Positions 55,809 to 64,000 of a DNA stretch of 64,000 bases are shown piece by piece (positions within the stretch are counted from its first letter, which is position 1; each line of letters opens with the position of its first letter). The stretch covers positions 1 through 64,000 of the forward strand of contig CP087972.1 in the NCBI GenBank assembly GCA_024426085.1. The letters are read 5' to 3'. The position numbers and the translations under genes were made by a program. The notes beneath the pieces are model-generated. The model was given only the letters and a program-made list of their open reading frames with translations, was not told where the DNA came from and did no database searches. The stretch is from Rhizobium sp. RCAM05350. GTDB taxonomy: Bacteria; Pseudomonadota; Alphaproteobacteria; Rhizobiales; Rhizobiaceae.

Positions 55809-56411
55809 TTGGCTATCGAAATCCGCAAAACGCTGCTGCAGGTGGAAACCATTCTCATCGAGGGAGGCAAGGCCGCCCACGCGCCGCTCAAGCTCTATGC
55901 GGCGATGGCTGTGGTGAAGAATCCCTGGGTCGGGAAAGGTTTCGTGGAAGACCTCAAGCCGGAAATCCATTCGGTGGCGCCGGTGCTTGGCGAATTGCTG
56001 ACGCGCATGATCATCGACGCCGTCGGTTCCGGCGAACAGGTCGAGGCCTATGGCAAGGCGGCGGTGGTCGGGCTCGATGGCGAGCTCGAACATGCGTCGG
56101 CGCTGATCCATACGCTGCGTTTCGGCAATCATTACCGCACTGCGGTCGGCGCCAAATCCTATCTCGCCTTCTGCAATACGCGCAGTCCGGCCAATGCACC
56201 GGTGATGATCCCGTTGATGGACAAGAACGACGAAGGCCGCCGCTCGCATTATCTCACCATCCAGACGTCGATTGGCGACGCGCCTGCGGCAGGCGAAATT
56301 CTCGTTGCTCTTGGCGCCTCGGTCGGTGGACGTCCACATCATCGCATTGGCGACCGCTATCAGGACCTTAAGGATCTCGGCAACGACGCCACCAATCCGG
56401 CAGCGGTCTGA
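55809..56411 (+). CDS. Amino acid synthesis family protein (DUF1185/PF06684)
   Basis: Intact, 200 residues from TTG 55809, chosen because GAAGGAAAACGGC precedes it and upstream codons are not protein-like. Sequence: IRKTLLQVETILIEGGKAAH, APLKLYAAMAVVKNPWVGKG, ALIHTLRFGNHYRTAVGAKS, GRRSHYLTIQTSIGDAPAAG and VGGRPHHRIGDRYQDLKDLG. The family is found in catabolic operons with flavin monooxygenases and has no proven reaction. First gene of the operon. Confidence 0.85.
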   Translation: MAIEIRKTLLQVETILIEGGKAAHAPLKLYAAMAVVKNPWVGKGFVEDLKPEIHSVAPVLGELLTRMIIDAVGSGEQVEAYGKAAVVGLDGELEHASALIHTLRFGNHYRTAVGAKSYLAFCNTRSPANAPVMIPLMDKNDEGRRSHYLTIQTSIGDAPAAGEILVALGASVGGRPHHRIGDRYQDLKDLGNDATNPAAV

Positions 56412-56412
56412 T

Positions 56413-57213
56413 ATGGAAATGATCCGGCGGTTTCACACGAAGCACGGCATGGCCTATGCAGGAGCACGGCTCCGGCGAGACTCTGGTGCTGATCCACGGG
56501 GTGGGTATGCGGCTGGAGGCCTGGGCTCCGCAAATGGCGGCGCTTGGAAAAAGCCATCGTGTGATCGCCGTCGACATGCCGGGCCATGGCGAAAGCAGGG
56601 CCTTGCCGGAGGAGGCCGGGCTTGAAGCCTTTGTTGACTGGCTCAGGGCTTTTTTAAAAGACCTCGAACTTGATCGGACCAATGTGGCCGGACATTCGAT
56701 GGGCGCCCTGATTGCCGGTGGCGCGGCAGCCACGTTCGGATCGCGGGTGTCCCGGGTTGCCCTTCTGAACGCAGTCTACCGCCGCGATGCGGTCGCGAGG
56801 CGCGGCAGTCATCGAGAGGGCTCAGGGAAATCCGCGCCGGGCAGGTCGATGTCGACGGTCCGTTGTTGCGCTGGTTCGGGGCGGATTGTCGCGAAAGCGA
56901 CGTCTACCGCCTGACCCGTCGCTGGCTGTCTTCGGTTGACCGCGCCGGCTATGCGACGGCCTATGCCGCCTTTGCTAGCGGTGACAGCACCTATGCCGAT
57001 TGCTGGCCGAATGTCGGATGTCCGGCGCTGTTTCTCACCGGAGCCGACGACCCCAATTCGACCCCGGCGATGGCGCGGGCGATGGCGGATGCCGCGCCTC
57101 GTGGTTATGCCGTGCTGATCGAAGGCCACCGGCATATGGTCAATCTGACCGCCCCCGACGAGGTCAATGCAATCCTCTCGGACTGGCTGGCAAAACCGGA
57201 GGAGACCCAATGA
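56413..57213 (+). CDS. Alpha/beta hydrolase of the catabolic operon, two frameshifts
   Basis: ATG 56413 starts one base after the upstream stop. After a slip near 56458: GETLVLIHGVGMRLEAWAPQ, VIAVDMPGHGESRALPEEAG, nucleophile VAGHSMGALIAGGAAATFGS. After a second slip near 56790: DVYRLTRRWLSSVDRAGYAT, acid turn ALFLTGADDPNSTPAM and catalytic His EGHRHMVNLTAPDEV. ~267 codons, like enol-lactone and amide hydrolases; length fits the TgnD-type hydrolase of trigonelline breakdown. Stop overlaps the next start. Confidence 0.83.
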
Positions 57214-58135
57214 GCGAAGCGAGTTTTGATGCCCGCGCTCTGCGTGATGCGTTCGGCGCTTTCCCGACCGGCGTGACGGTGGTGACAGCGCATGATCCGT
57301 CCGGCCAACCGATCGGCTTCACGGCCAATTCTTTCACCTCCGTGTCGCTCGATCCGCCGCTGCTTCTCGTATGTCTGGCGAAGACGTCGCGAAATTTCGC
57401 GGCAATGACCGGTTCGGCCGGGTTCGCGGTGAATATCCTGTCCGAAACCCAGAAAGATGTTTCCAACACCTTCGCCCGCCCCGTCGAGGATCGTTTCATG
57501 GCTGTAGACTGGAAGACGGGGCCTGAGGGGTCGCCGATTTTTCGGATGTCGCGGCATGGTTCGATTGTTCCACCGAAGCCGTGCTCGATGCAGGCGATCA
57601 TGTCATCATGACCGGCCGGGTGAAGGCTTTCGACAATAGCGGCAGGAACGGTCTGGGGTATGCCAGGGGCAGCTATTTTACCCCGGCATTGGCGGGCAAA
57701 GCCGTTTCGGCCGCGGCCGAAGGCGAGGCGCAGCTGAGCGCGGTGATCGAGCGTGACGGCTCGGTTCTTCTGCTTGGCAGCGAGATTTTGAGCCTGCCGA
57801 CTTGCGCCATGGAAGGCGGAGAGCCGACGCAGATGCTGCGGGATTATCTCGAAACGCTGACGGGTCTCACCGTCTCCGTCGGGTTCCTCTATTCCGTTTA
57901 CGAGAGCCGCACCGACAACCGGCAGTATATCGTCTATCGGGCGACTGCGACTGCCGGTAAACCCGCCGCAGGCCGCTTCCTGCCGCCGGCCGATGCGTTG
58001 CAGCAAACGCTCGACAGCGCGGCGACCGCCGATATCCTCCGGCGTTTCGATATGGAAAACTCCATCGGTAATTTCGGCGTGTATTTCGGCAATGAGACAG
58101 CCGGCAAAGTCCACCCGGTCTCAAGGAAGGCCTGA
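57210..58135 (+). CDS. Flavin reductase component of a two-component monooxygenase, one frameshift
   Basis: ATG 57210 overlaps the hydrolase stop. The HpaC-like domain reads LRDAFGAFPTGVTVVTAHDP, IGFTANSFTSVSLDPPLLLV and NFAAMTGSAGFAVNIL; after a slip near 57560 CSTEAVLDAGDHVIMTGRVK and GLGYARGSYFTP. A ~120-residue C-terminal extension (PTQMLRDYLETLTGLTVSVG, NSIGNFGVYFGNETAGK) is longer than plain flavin reductases (~170) and resembles the reductase subunits of ring-opening systems. It should supply FMNH2 to the next protein. Confidence 0.82.
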
Positions 58136-58140
58136 CCGCG

Positions 58141-59178
58141 ATGAAATTTTCTCTCTTCGTTCATATGGAGCGGCTCGACGCGGAGCAGGATCACAAGAGC
58201 CTCTATGAGGAATTCGTGGCGCTCTGCGAAATCGCCGACAAGGGCGGCATGCATGCGATCTGGACCGGCGAGCATCACGGCATGGACTTCACCATTGCCC
58301 CCAATCCTTTCATCACCATCGTCGATCTGGCCCGCCGTACCAAAAATGTCCGTCTTGGCACCGGCACGGTGATCGCGCCGTTCTGGCACCCGATCAAGCT
58401 TGCCGGCGAAGCGGCGATGACGGACCTCATCTGCGACGGCCGGCTGGATATCGGCATAGCCCGCGGCGCCTATTCGTTCGAATACGAACGACTGCTGCCG
58501 GGCCTCGATGCCTGGGGAGCAGGGCAGCGGATGCGCGAGCTTATTCCCGCCGTCCAGAAACTGTGGGAGGGCGACTATGCCCATGACGGGGAATTCTACA
58601 AATTCCCATCGACCACCTCGGCGCCAAAGCCGATCCAGCAGCACCCGCCGATCTGGGTGGCGGCGCGCGACCCGAACAGCCATGAATTCGCCGTCGCCAA
58701 TGGCTGCAATGTGCAGGTGACGCCGCTGTGGCAGGGAGACGATGAAGTCGAGACGCTGATGGCGCGCTTCAACGAGGCCTGCGCGAAGAACGCCGGCGTC
58801 GAACGGCCGAAGATCATGCTGCTGCGTCACACGTATGTGGGGTCCGATGAAGCGGATATTGCGCAGGCCGCTCATGAGATGAGCGTCTACTACAACTACT
58901 TCTTCGCCTGGTTCAAGAACGAGAAGCCGATCCATCAAGGCCTGATCGAGCGTATTCCGGCCGAGGATATCGCCGCCAATGCGATGCTGTCGGCGGATGT
59001 CATGCGGGCCAACAATGTGGTCGGCGGAGCAGACGCGGTCATCGGACGGCTAAAAGCCTATGAGGCGATGGGCTACGACGAATATTCCTTCTGGATCGAT
59101 ACCGGCATGAGCTTTGCGCGCAAGAAGGCCTCGCTCGAACGCTTCATCGCCGATGTCATGCCGGCATTTCAGGGGTAA
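58141..59178 (+). CDS. Luciferase-like (LLM) flavin-dependent monooxygenase, 345 residues
   Basis: Intact bacterial-luciferase-fold oxygenase. ATG 58141. Motifs: FVALCEIADKGGMHAIWTGE with HHGMDFTIAPNPFI, NVRLGTGTVIAPFWHPIKLA, GRLDIGIARGAYSFEYERLL, PIQQHPPIWVAARDPNSHEF and C-terminal VVGGADAVIGRLKAYEAMGY. In this family FMNH2 and O2 open N-heterocycles or oxidise amines and sulfur compounds; with the adjacent reductase it forms a two-component enzyme. Central enzyme of the operon. Confidence 0.9.
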   Translation: MKFSLFVHMERLDAEQDHKSLYEEFVALCEIADKGGMHAIWTGEHHGMDFTIAPNPFITIVDLARRTKNVRLGTGTVIAPFWHPIKLAGEAAMTDLICDGRLDIGIARGAYSFEYERLLPGLDAWGAGQRMRELIPAVQKLWEGDYAHDGEFYKFPSTTSAPKPIQQHPPIWVAARDPNSHEFAVANGCNVQVTPLWQGDDEVETLMARFNEACAKNAGVERPKIMLLRHTYVGSDEADIAQAAHEMSVYYNYFFAWFKNEKPIHQGLIERIPAEDIAANAMLSADVMRANNVVGGADAVIGRLKAYEAMGYDEYSFWIDTGMSFARKKASLERFIADVMPAFQG

Positions 59179-59183
59179 ATCAG

Positions 59184-60653
59184 ATGCGACGCTTCCAATG
59201 TTACATCGACGGGCGGTTTGGCGAGGGCGAGGCGCGCTTTGCCAGCATCGACCCCAGCGACGGGCGCCGAATGGGCGGAAATGCCGGAAAGTCGCGAGGC
59301 CGATGTCGCTCGGGCCGTCGAGGCAGCCCACCACGCACTCTACGACGGCAGCCGGTGGGGCCGGACGACGGCGACCCAGCGCGGCAAGCTGCTCTACAGG
59401 CTCGCCGATCTCGTCGCCGCCAATGCGCAGACGCTGGCCGAACTGGAGACCCGCGACACCGGCAAGATCATCCGCGAGACATCCGCGCAGATTGCCTATG
59501 TCGCCGATTATTATCGCTATTATGCCGGGCTGGCCGACAAGATCGAGGGTTCATACCTGCCGATCGACAAGCCGGACATGGATGTCTGGCTCAGGCGCGA
59601 GCCGGTCGGCGTCGTTGCAGGCCATCGTGCCCTGGAACAGCCAGCTGTTTCTCGCTGCCGTCAAGATCGGCCCGGCGCTTGCCGCCGGGTGCACCATCGT
59701 CGTCAAGGCATCGGAGGATGGTCCGGCGCCCTTGCTCGAATTCGCCCGGCTTGTCGACGAGGCAGGCTTCCCGCCGGGCGTGGTCAACATCATCACCGGC
59801 TTTGGCGCCACCTGCGGTGCCGCGCTGACGGCGCATCCGAAGGTCGCTCATATCGCCTTTACCGGCGGCGCCGAAACCGCCCGCCATATCGTCCGCAGTT
59901 CGGCGGAGAACCTTGCGTCCACGTCGCTCGAGCTCGGCGGCAAGTCGCCGCTCTTGGTCTTTGCCGATGCCGATCTCGAAAGCGCGGCCAATGCGCAGGT
60001 CGCCGGCATTTTTGCAGCGACGGGCCAAAGTTGCGTTGCCGCATCCCGGCTGATCATCGAGCGCAGCGTCAAGGATCGGTTTCTCGAAATCCTTTCGGCA
60101 AAGGCGGAGGCGATCCGCATCGGTTCGCCGCTCTCCATGGAGACCGAGGTGGGGCCGCTGGCAACAGAGCGGCAGCGGCGGCATATCGGAAACGCTGGTC
60201 GCCGCGTCCCTTGAAGCCGGGGCCAGGCTGGTAACCGGCGGATCGGCGCCGGCCGGGGAGGGCTATTTCTATCGTCCGACCATTCTCGATTGCGACGGCA
60301 CGAAATCGCCGTCACTGGACAGGGAGTTTTTCGGCCCGGTTCTCTCCGTCGTCTCCTTCGGGACGGAGGCGGAAGCGATCGAACTGGCCAACAGCACGCC
60401 CTACGGGCTTGCCTCCGGCATCTTCACACAGAACCTGACGCGAGCGCACCGGCTGATGAAATCCATCCGCGCCGGCATCGTCTGGGTCAACACTTACCGG
60501 GCGGTCTCGCCGATTGCGCCCTTCGGCGGCTCGGGGCTTTCCGGCGATGGCCGCGAAGGCGGGCTTGCGGCGGCGCTCGGCTACACCCGCACCAAGACCG
60601 TGTGGCTGCGGACATCGGACGATCCGATCCCCGATCCTTTCGTGATGCGGTGA
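59184..60653 (+). CDS. Aldehyde dehydrogenase, three frameshifts
   Basis: NAD(P)-dependent aldehyde dehydrogenase of ~490 codons. ATG 59184: MRRFQCYIDGRFGEGEARFA. After slips near 59265, 59622 and 60190 the pieces read AAHHALYDGSRWGRTTATQR, ETRDTGKIIRETSAQIAYVA, IVPWNSQLFLAAVKIGPALA, AFTGGAETARHIV, catalytic Glu in LELGGKSPLLVFADAD, catalytic Cys in ATGQSCVAASRL and EFFGPVLSVVSFGTEAEAIE. It ends KTVWLRTSDD...PFVMR. Its stop overlaps the NIPSNAP start. Confidence 0.85.
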
Positions 60654-60989
60654 TGGCGATGTTTTACGAGATCCGCACCTACCGGCTGAAGAACGGCGCC
60701 ATCCCTGCCTATCTCAAGGTCGTGGAAGAGGAGGGTATCGCGATCCAGAAAAAGCATCTCGGCGAACTGGTCGGCTATTTCTTCTCGGAAATCGGCCCGA
60801 TCAACGAGATCGTCCATATCTGGGGCTTTACCAGCCTCGATGACCGCGAGGCGCGCCGCGGCCGGCTGATGGCCGATCCGGACTGGCAGGCATTTCTGCC
60901 GAAGATTCTGCGACCTGATCGAGGCCGCTGAAAACAAGATCATGAAACCGGCAGCCTTTTCGCCCATGGGAGGATCGCGGCCGGTGTGA
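60653..60989 (+). CDS. NIPSNAP family protein, one frameshift
   Basis: Small ferredoxin-like-fold protein, ~111 residues. ATG 60653 overlaps the dehydrogenase stop (TGATG). MFYEIRTYRLKNGAIPAYLK, LGELVGYFFSEIGPINEIVH, IWGFTSLDDREARRGRLMAD; after a slip near 60910 RDLIEAAENKIMKPAAFSPM. NIPSNAP proteins accompany catabolic operons and may act as small oxygenases or isomerases; role here unknown. Confidence 0.82.
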
Positions 60990-61123
60990 TCCGGCAAGAG
61001 CCGACGGCTCATTGAAGACGACATTTCGGGATTCCATCACCTTCCAGGGAAAGCCCGGGACGGACGGCCGAAGGCTGTCATGAAGTTAAGAAAAACAGTC
61101 AAAAATCAACGGAGCAAGGGAAC

Positions 61124-62134
61124 ATGAAAAACAGTTTGATTATCGCGGCAATCGCCGCAACGCTTGGTCTTTCGACGCCGGCAATCGCCGCCGACATGGT
61201 GTTCACCAGCTGGGGTGGCACCACGCAGGACGTGCAGAAGGCGGCTTGGGCCGACAAATTCACGGAACAATCCGGCGTCAACGTCCTGCAGGACGGCCCC
61301 ACGGACTACGGCAAGATCAAAGCCATGGTCGAGGCCGCCGGCGTCACATGGGATGTGGTCGACGTCGAGGGCGATTATGCCGTTCAGGCTGGCAAGGCCG
61401 GGCTTCTGGAAAAGCTCGATTTCACGGCGATCGACAAGAGCAAGCTCGACCCACGTTTCGTCACGGACTATTCGGTCGGCAGCTTCTACTATTCCTTCGT
61501 GATCGGCTGCAACAAGGATGCCGTCTCCGCCTGCCCGAAAAGCTGGGCGGATCTGTTCGACACGACGAAATTCCCCGGCAAGCGGACGTTCTACAAATGG
61601 TCGGCCCCGGGTGTGATCGAGGCGGCGCTGCTGGCCGATGGTGTTGCGCCCGACAAGCTCTATCCGCTCGACCTCGATCGCGCCTTCAAGAAGCTCGACA
61701 CGATCAAGGCCGATATCATCTGGTGGACGGGCGGCGCGCAATCGCAGCAGTTGCTGGCGTCGGCCGAGGCTCCCTTCGGCTCCTTCTGGAACGGCCGTTT
61801 GACGGCGCTTGCCGCAACCGGCGTGACGGTCGAAAGCTCCTGGGATCAGAACATCACGGCCGCCGATGCCCTCGTCGTGCCGAAAGGCGCCAAGAACAAG
61901 GATGCGGCGATGAAATTCATCGCGCTCGCGACCTCGGCCGAAGGTCAGGCGGAAATGGCCAAGGGTACCGGCTATGCACCGATCAATCTCGACTCGCCGA
62001 AGCTGATGGACGCGGAGCTTGCCAAGACACTGCCGGACCAGCAGACGGCGAGCCAGGTGAACGCGGACATGGGCTACTGGGCTGAAAACCACGATGCGAT
62101 CGGCGAGCACTGGTACGCCTGGCAGGCCAAATAA
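61124..62134 (+). CDS. Polyamine-type ABC transporter substrate-binding protein (PotD-like)
   Basis: Intact 336-residue periplasmic protein. ATG 61124 behind CAAGGGAAC. Signal LIIAAIAATLGLSTPAIAAD, then MVFTSWGGTTQDVQKAAWAD, SFYYSFVIGCNKDAVSACPK, WADLFDTTKFPGKRTFYKWS and VVPKGAKNKDAAMKFIALAT. This is the PotD/PotF-like subgroup that binds cationic or zwitterionic small molecules such as polyamines and betaine-like compounds, which fits a quaternary-amine substrate for the operon. Confidence 0.9.
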   Translation: MKNSLIIAAIAATLGLSTPAIAADMVFTSWGGTTQDVQKAAWADKFTEQSGVNVLQDGPTDYGKIKAMVEAAGVTWDVVDVEGDYAVQAGKAGLLEKLDFTAIDKSKLDPRFVTDYSVGSFYYSFVIGCNKDAVSACPKSWADLFDTTKFPGKRTFYKWSAPGVIEAALLADGVAPDKLYPLDLDRAFKKLDTIKADIIWWTGGAQSQQLLASAEAPFGSFWNGRLTALAATGVTVESSWDQNITAADALVVPKGAKNKDAAMKFIALATSAEGQAEMAKGTGYAPINLDSPKLMDAELAKTLPDQQTASQVNADMGYWAENHDAIGEHWYAWQAK

Positions 62135-62142
62135 GCTTGGTC

Positions 62143-62167
62143 GCGGGCGCAGTTTGTCTGCGCCCGC
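62143..62167 (+). terminator. Hairpin with T run between binding protein and permease
   Basis: GCGGGCGCAG-TTTGT-CTGCGCCCGC followed by TTTTCTCC: a perfect ten-base stem just after the binding-protein stop. Probably partial termination, keeping binding protein above permease level. Confidence 0.75.
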
Positions 62168-62206
62168 TTTTCTCCTTCGACCTATATCTTCGGAAGGTAT
62201 TTCGGC

Positions 62207-63083
62207 ATGGTCATTTTGACCGAGCAAGACAGTCCGCCACGGGCGGAACGGGTGCGGTTCGTCCGGCCGATGAATTTCGCGCTGACCGTTCCGGCGCTGC
62301 TACTGCTCGTGGTGTTTTTCATCCTGCCGGTGCTGTCGCTTTTGCTGCGCAGTGTCATGGAGCCGGAGCCGGGGCTCGGCAACTATGCGGCGCTGCTCGG
62401 CTCAACGACCTATCTGAAGATATTTCTGAATACCTTCACAGTCTCGGCGCTGGTAACAGCTGTTACTCTGGCTATCGGATTTCCGGTGGCCTGGGCGCTC
62501 GCCATCATGCCCTCGCGGCTGTCATCGATCGTCTTTGCCATCCTGCTCCTGTCGATGTGGACGGATCTGCTGACGCGGACATACGCCTGGATGGTGCTCT
62601 TGCAACGCACCGGCGTCGTCAACAAGACGTTGATGGGGCTCGGTCTGATCAGCGAGCCGCTGCCGCTGGTCAACAATCTCACCGGCGTCACGATCGGCAT
62701 GACCTATATCATGTTGCCCTTCATCATCCTGCCGCTCTACGGTGTCATCCGCAAGATCGATCCGGCCATCCTGCAGGCGGCGGCCCTTTGCGGCGCAACC
62801 CGCTGGCAGTCGCTCACCCGCGTCCTCGTTCCGCTGGCCGCACCCGGCATGGTCTCCGGCGCGCTGATGGTCTTCGTCATGTCGCTCGGTTATTTCTGTC
62901 ACGCCGGCGCTGCTTGGCGGCACGGCCAACATGATGCTGGCTGAACTGATTGCGCAATTCGTCCAGTCGCTCGTCAACTGGGGCATGGGCGGCGCGTCGG
63001 CGCTGGTGCTGCTGGTCGTCACCCTGGCGCTCTATGCCATCCAGCTCAGGCTGTTCGGCACGGCCCGCATGGAAGGACGCTGA
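62207..63083 (+). CDS. Polyamine-type ABC permease 1 (PotB-like), one frameshift
   Basis: Inner-membrane permease of ~292 codons. ATG 62207: NFALTVPALLLLVVFFILPV, TFTVSALVTAVTLAIGFPVA, MWTDLLTRTYAWMVLLQRTG, the EAA-type loop QAAALCGATRWQSLTRVLVP. A slip near 62900 is followed by PALLGGTANMMLAELIAQFV and a basic end RLFGTARMEGR. The next permease starts two bases after its stop. Confidence 0.86.
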
Positions 63084-63084
63084 G

Positions 63085-63884
63085 ATGCTGCTCAATTTCG
63101 ACCGCCTCGGCGGATGGAAATGGATATTGCTCGGGATCACCGGGCTGACGGCGGCCTTCCTGATTCTGCCGATCGTCTTCATCGCGGCGCTGTCCTTCGG
63201 CTCGTCGCAATGGCTGATCTTTCCGCCGCCCGGTTGGACGCTGAAATGGTACGCGATGTTCTTCGCCGACCCGCGCTGGCTGGAGGCCGCGGGGACCAGC
63301 TTTACATCGCCGCGATCGTCACCGTCCTGTCCGTCCTGATCGGTCTCGTCGCTTCGTTCGGGCTGGTGCGCGGACGCTTCATCGGCAAGGAGGGACTGAG
63401 GGCGCTGTTCCTGACGCCGATGATCCTGCCGGTCGTCGTGCTGGCCGTCGCGCTCTATGCCTTCTTCCTGCGGGTTGGGCTGAACGGCACGGTGACCGGC
63501 TTTGTCATCGCCCATCTGGTCGTGGCGCTGCCGTTCTCGATATTGTCCATCACCAATGCGCTGGAAGGCTTCGACAAGTCGATCGAGGACGCGGCGGTGC
63601 TGTGCGGTGCGAGCCCGCTCGAGGCGAAGATCCGCATCACCCTGCCGTCGATCAGCCACGGGCTGTTTTCGGCTGCCGTCTTCTCGTTCCTCACCTCCTG
63701 GGACGAGGTGGTGCTGGCGATCTTCATGGCGAGCCCGACTTTGCAGACGCTGCCCGTTAAGATCTGGGCGACGCTGCGGCAGGACCTGACGCCGGTGATC
63801 GCTGCCGCCTCCACGCTTCTCATCGTCGTCACCATCGCCCTGATGCTGCTGGTCGCGCTGTTGCGCAAAGGACTGAAATCATGA
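63085..63884 (+). CDS. Polyamine-type ABC permease 2 (PotC-like), one frameshift
   Basis: ATG 63085: WILLGITGLTAAFLILPIVF, FGSSQWLIFPPPGWTLKWYA. After a slip near 63300: SLYIAAIVTVLSVLIGLVAS, FLTPMILPVVVLAVALYAFF, EAA loop EDAAVLCGASPLEAKIRITL, and FLTSWDEVVLAIFMASPTLQ. About 266 codons. Stop overlaps the ATPase start by four bases. Confidence 0.86.
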
Positions 63885-64000
63885 GCCAACCCTTCCTGCA
63901 GATCCGGGCCTTGCAGAAAGGACTACGGTATCGTCACCGCCATTCAAGAGGTCAATCTGACGGTCGAGCGCGGGGAGTTCATGACGTTCCTTGGACCTTC
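63881..64000 (+). CDS. Polyamine-type ABC ATPase (PotA-like), 5' end only, one frameshift
   Basis: ATG 63881: MSQPFLQIRALQK, then after one surplus A in AAA near 63917 KDYGIVTAIQEVNLTVERGE and FMTFLGPS, the start of the Walker A loop, where the window ends. Typical beginning of a PotA-type ATPase; completes the transporter. Confidence 0.82.
   Translation, partial: MSQPFLQIRALQKGLRYRHRHSRGQSDGRARGVHDVPWTF

Noticed and set aside
1..64000. CRISPR arrays
   Set aside because: No series of regularly spaced direct repeats seen; the repeats present are two-copy dispersed elements.

Overview
The window looks like part of a large secondary replicon (megaplasmid or chromid) of a Rhizobium-type alphaproteobacterium. 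The evidence is a RepC initiator of the repABC type at the left edge, several DUF982 genes and a DUF3606 gene, a LOV-like HWE histidine kinase, a BacA/BclA-like ABC transporter, a PmtA-like methyltransferase, TRAP and ABC uptake systems, and GC-rich codon use. I saw no rRNA, complete tRNA or CRISPR array.

Layout. (1) 0-4 kb: repC and a soluble FtsK-like translocase. (2) 4.4-10 kb: a HAD phosphatase, then an AttE-AttFG-AttH-like export operon. (3) 10.2-13.8 kb: a TRAP transporter (dctP-dctQ-dctM order, minus strand). (4) 14-20 kb: a run of very small genes, several behind promoters matching the alphaproteobacterial general stress sigma factor EcfG (GGAAC-N16/17-CGTT), mixed with gene remnants. 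(5) 20-25 kb: an operon of a short-chain dehydrogenase, an E2-type acyltransferase and an isoprenylcysteine methyltransferase-like protein, then two lipoproteins, an L,D-transpeptidase and another dehydrogenase. (6) 26-39 kb: a second stress segment with a 27-residue peptide, a cysteine-less LOV-type HWE kinase and a response regulator, an AI-2E family exporter, DUF982 genes, a BclA-like transporter, a secreted COG4315 protein and several dead genes. (7) 39-44 kb: PmtA-like methyltransferase, dehydrogenases, a YCII protein, a hydrolase and an AraC regulator. (8) 44-49.6 kb: a LacI-controlled hydrolase plus sugar ABC operon ending in an RpiR gene cut by an IS481 element next to an IS5-family remnant. 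(9) 51-55 kb: DUF992, a 24-residue peptide, DUF982 and a ParDE-like module. (10) 55-64 kb: a GntR-controlled catabolic operon (two-component flavin monooxygenase, aldehyde dehydrogenase, hydrolase, NIPSNAP protein) with its own polyamine-type ABC transporter. It resembles N-heteroaromatic (trigonelline or pyridine type) ring-opening pathways.

Two themes link the regions. First, eight exact EcfG-type promoters (and three near matches) point at small proteins of unknown function and at the LOV/HWE kinase pair, so much of 15-53 kb reads as a general stress response regulon. Second, DNA at 15.6-16.4 kb is a scrambled, shortened copy of pieces found at 27.5-35.2 kb, and a ~190-base element is shared by 20.1 and 52.9 kb, so the accessory region has been shuffled by duplication and deletion.

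Caution: about 35 genes contain single frameshifts. Where the site can be located, many lie in short homopolymers or GC repeats, and in several genes the shifts compensate. Base-calling indels are the simplest explanation for most. The truly degenerate remnants (DUF1214, cyclase, LysR, diguanylate cyclase, SDR tail) are listed as pseudogenes.
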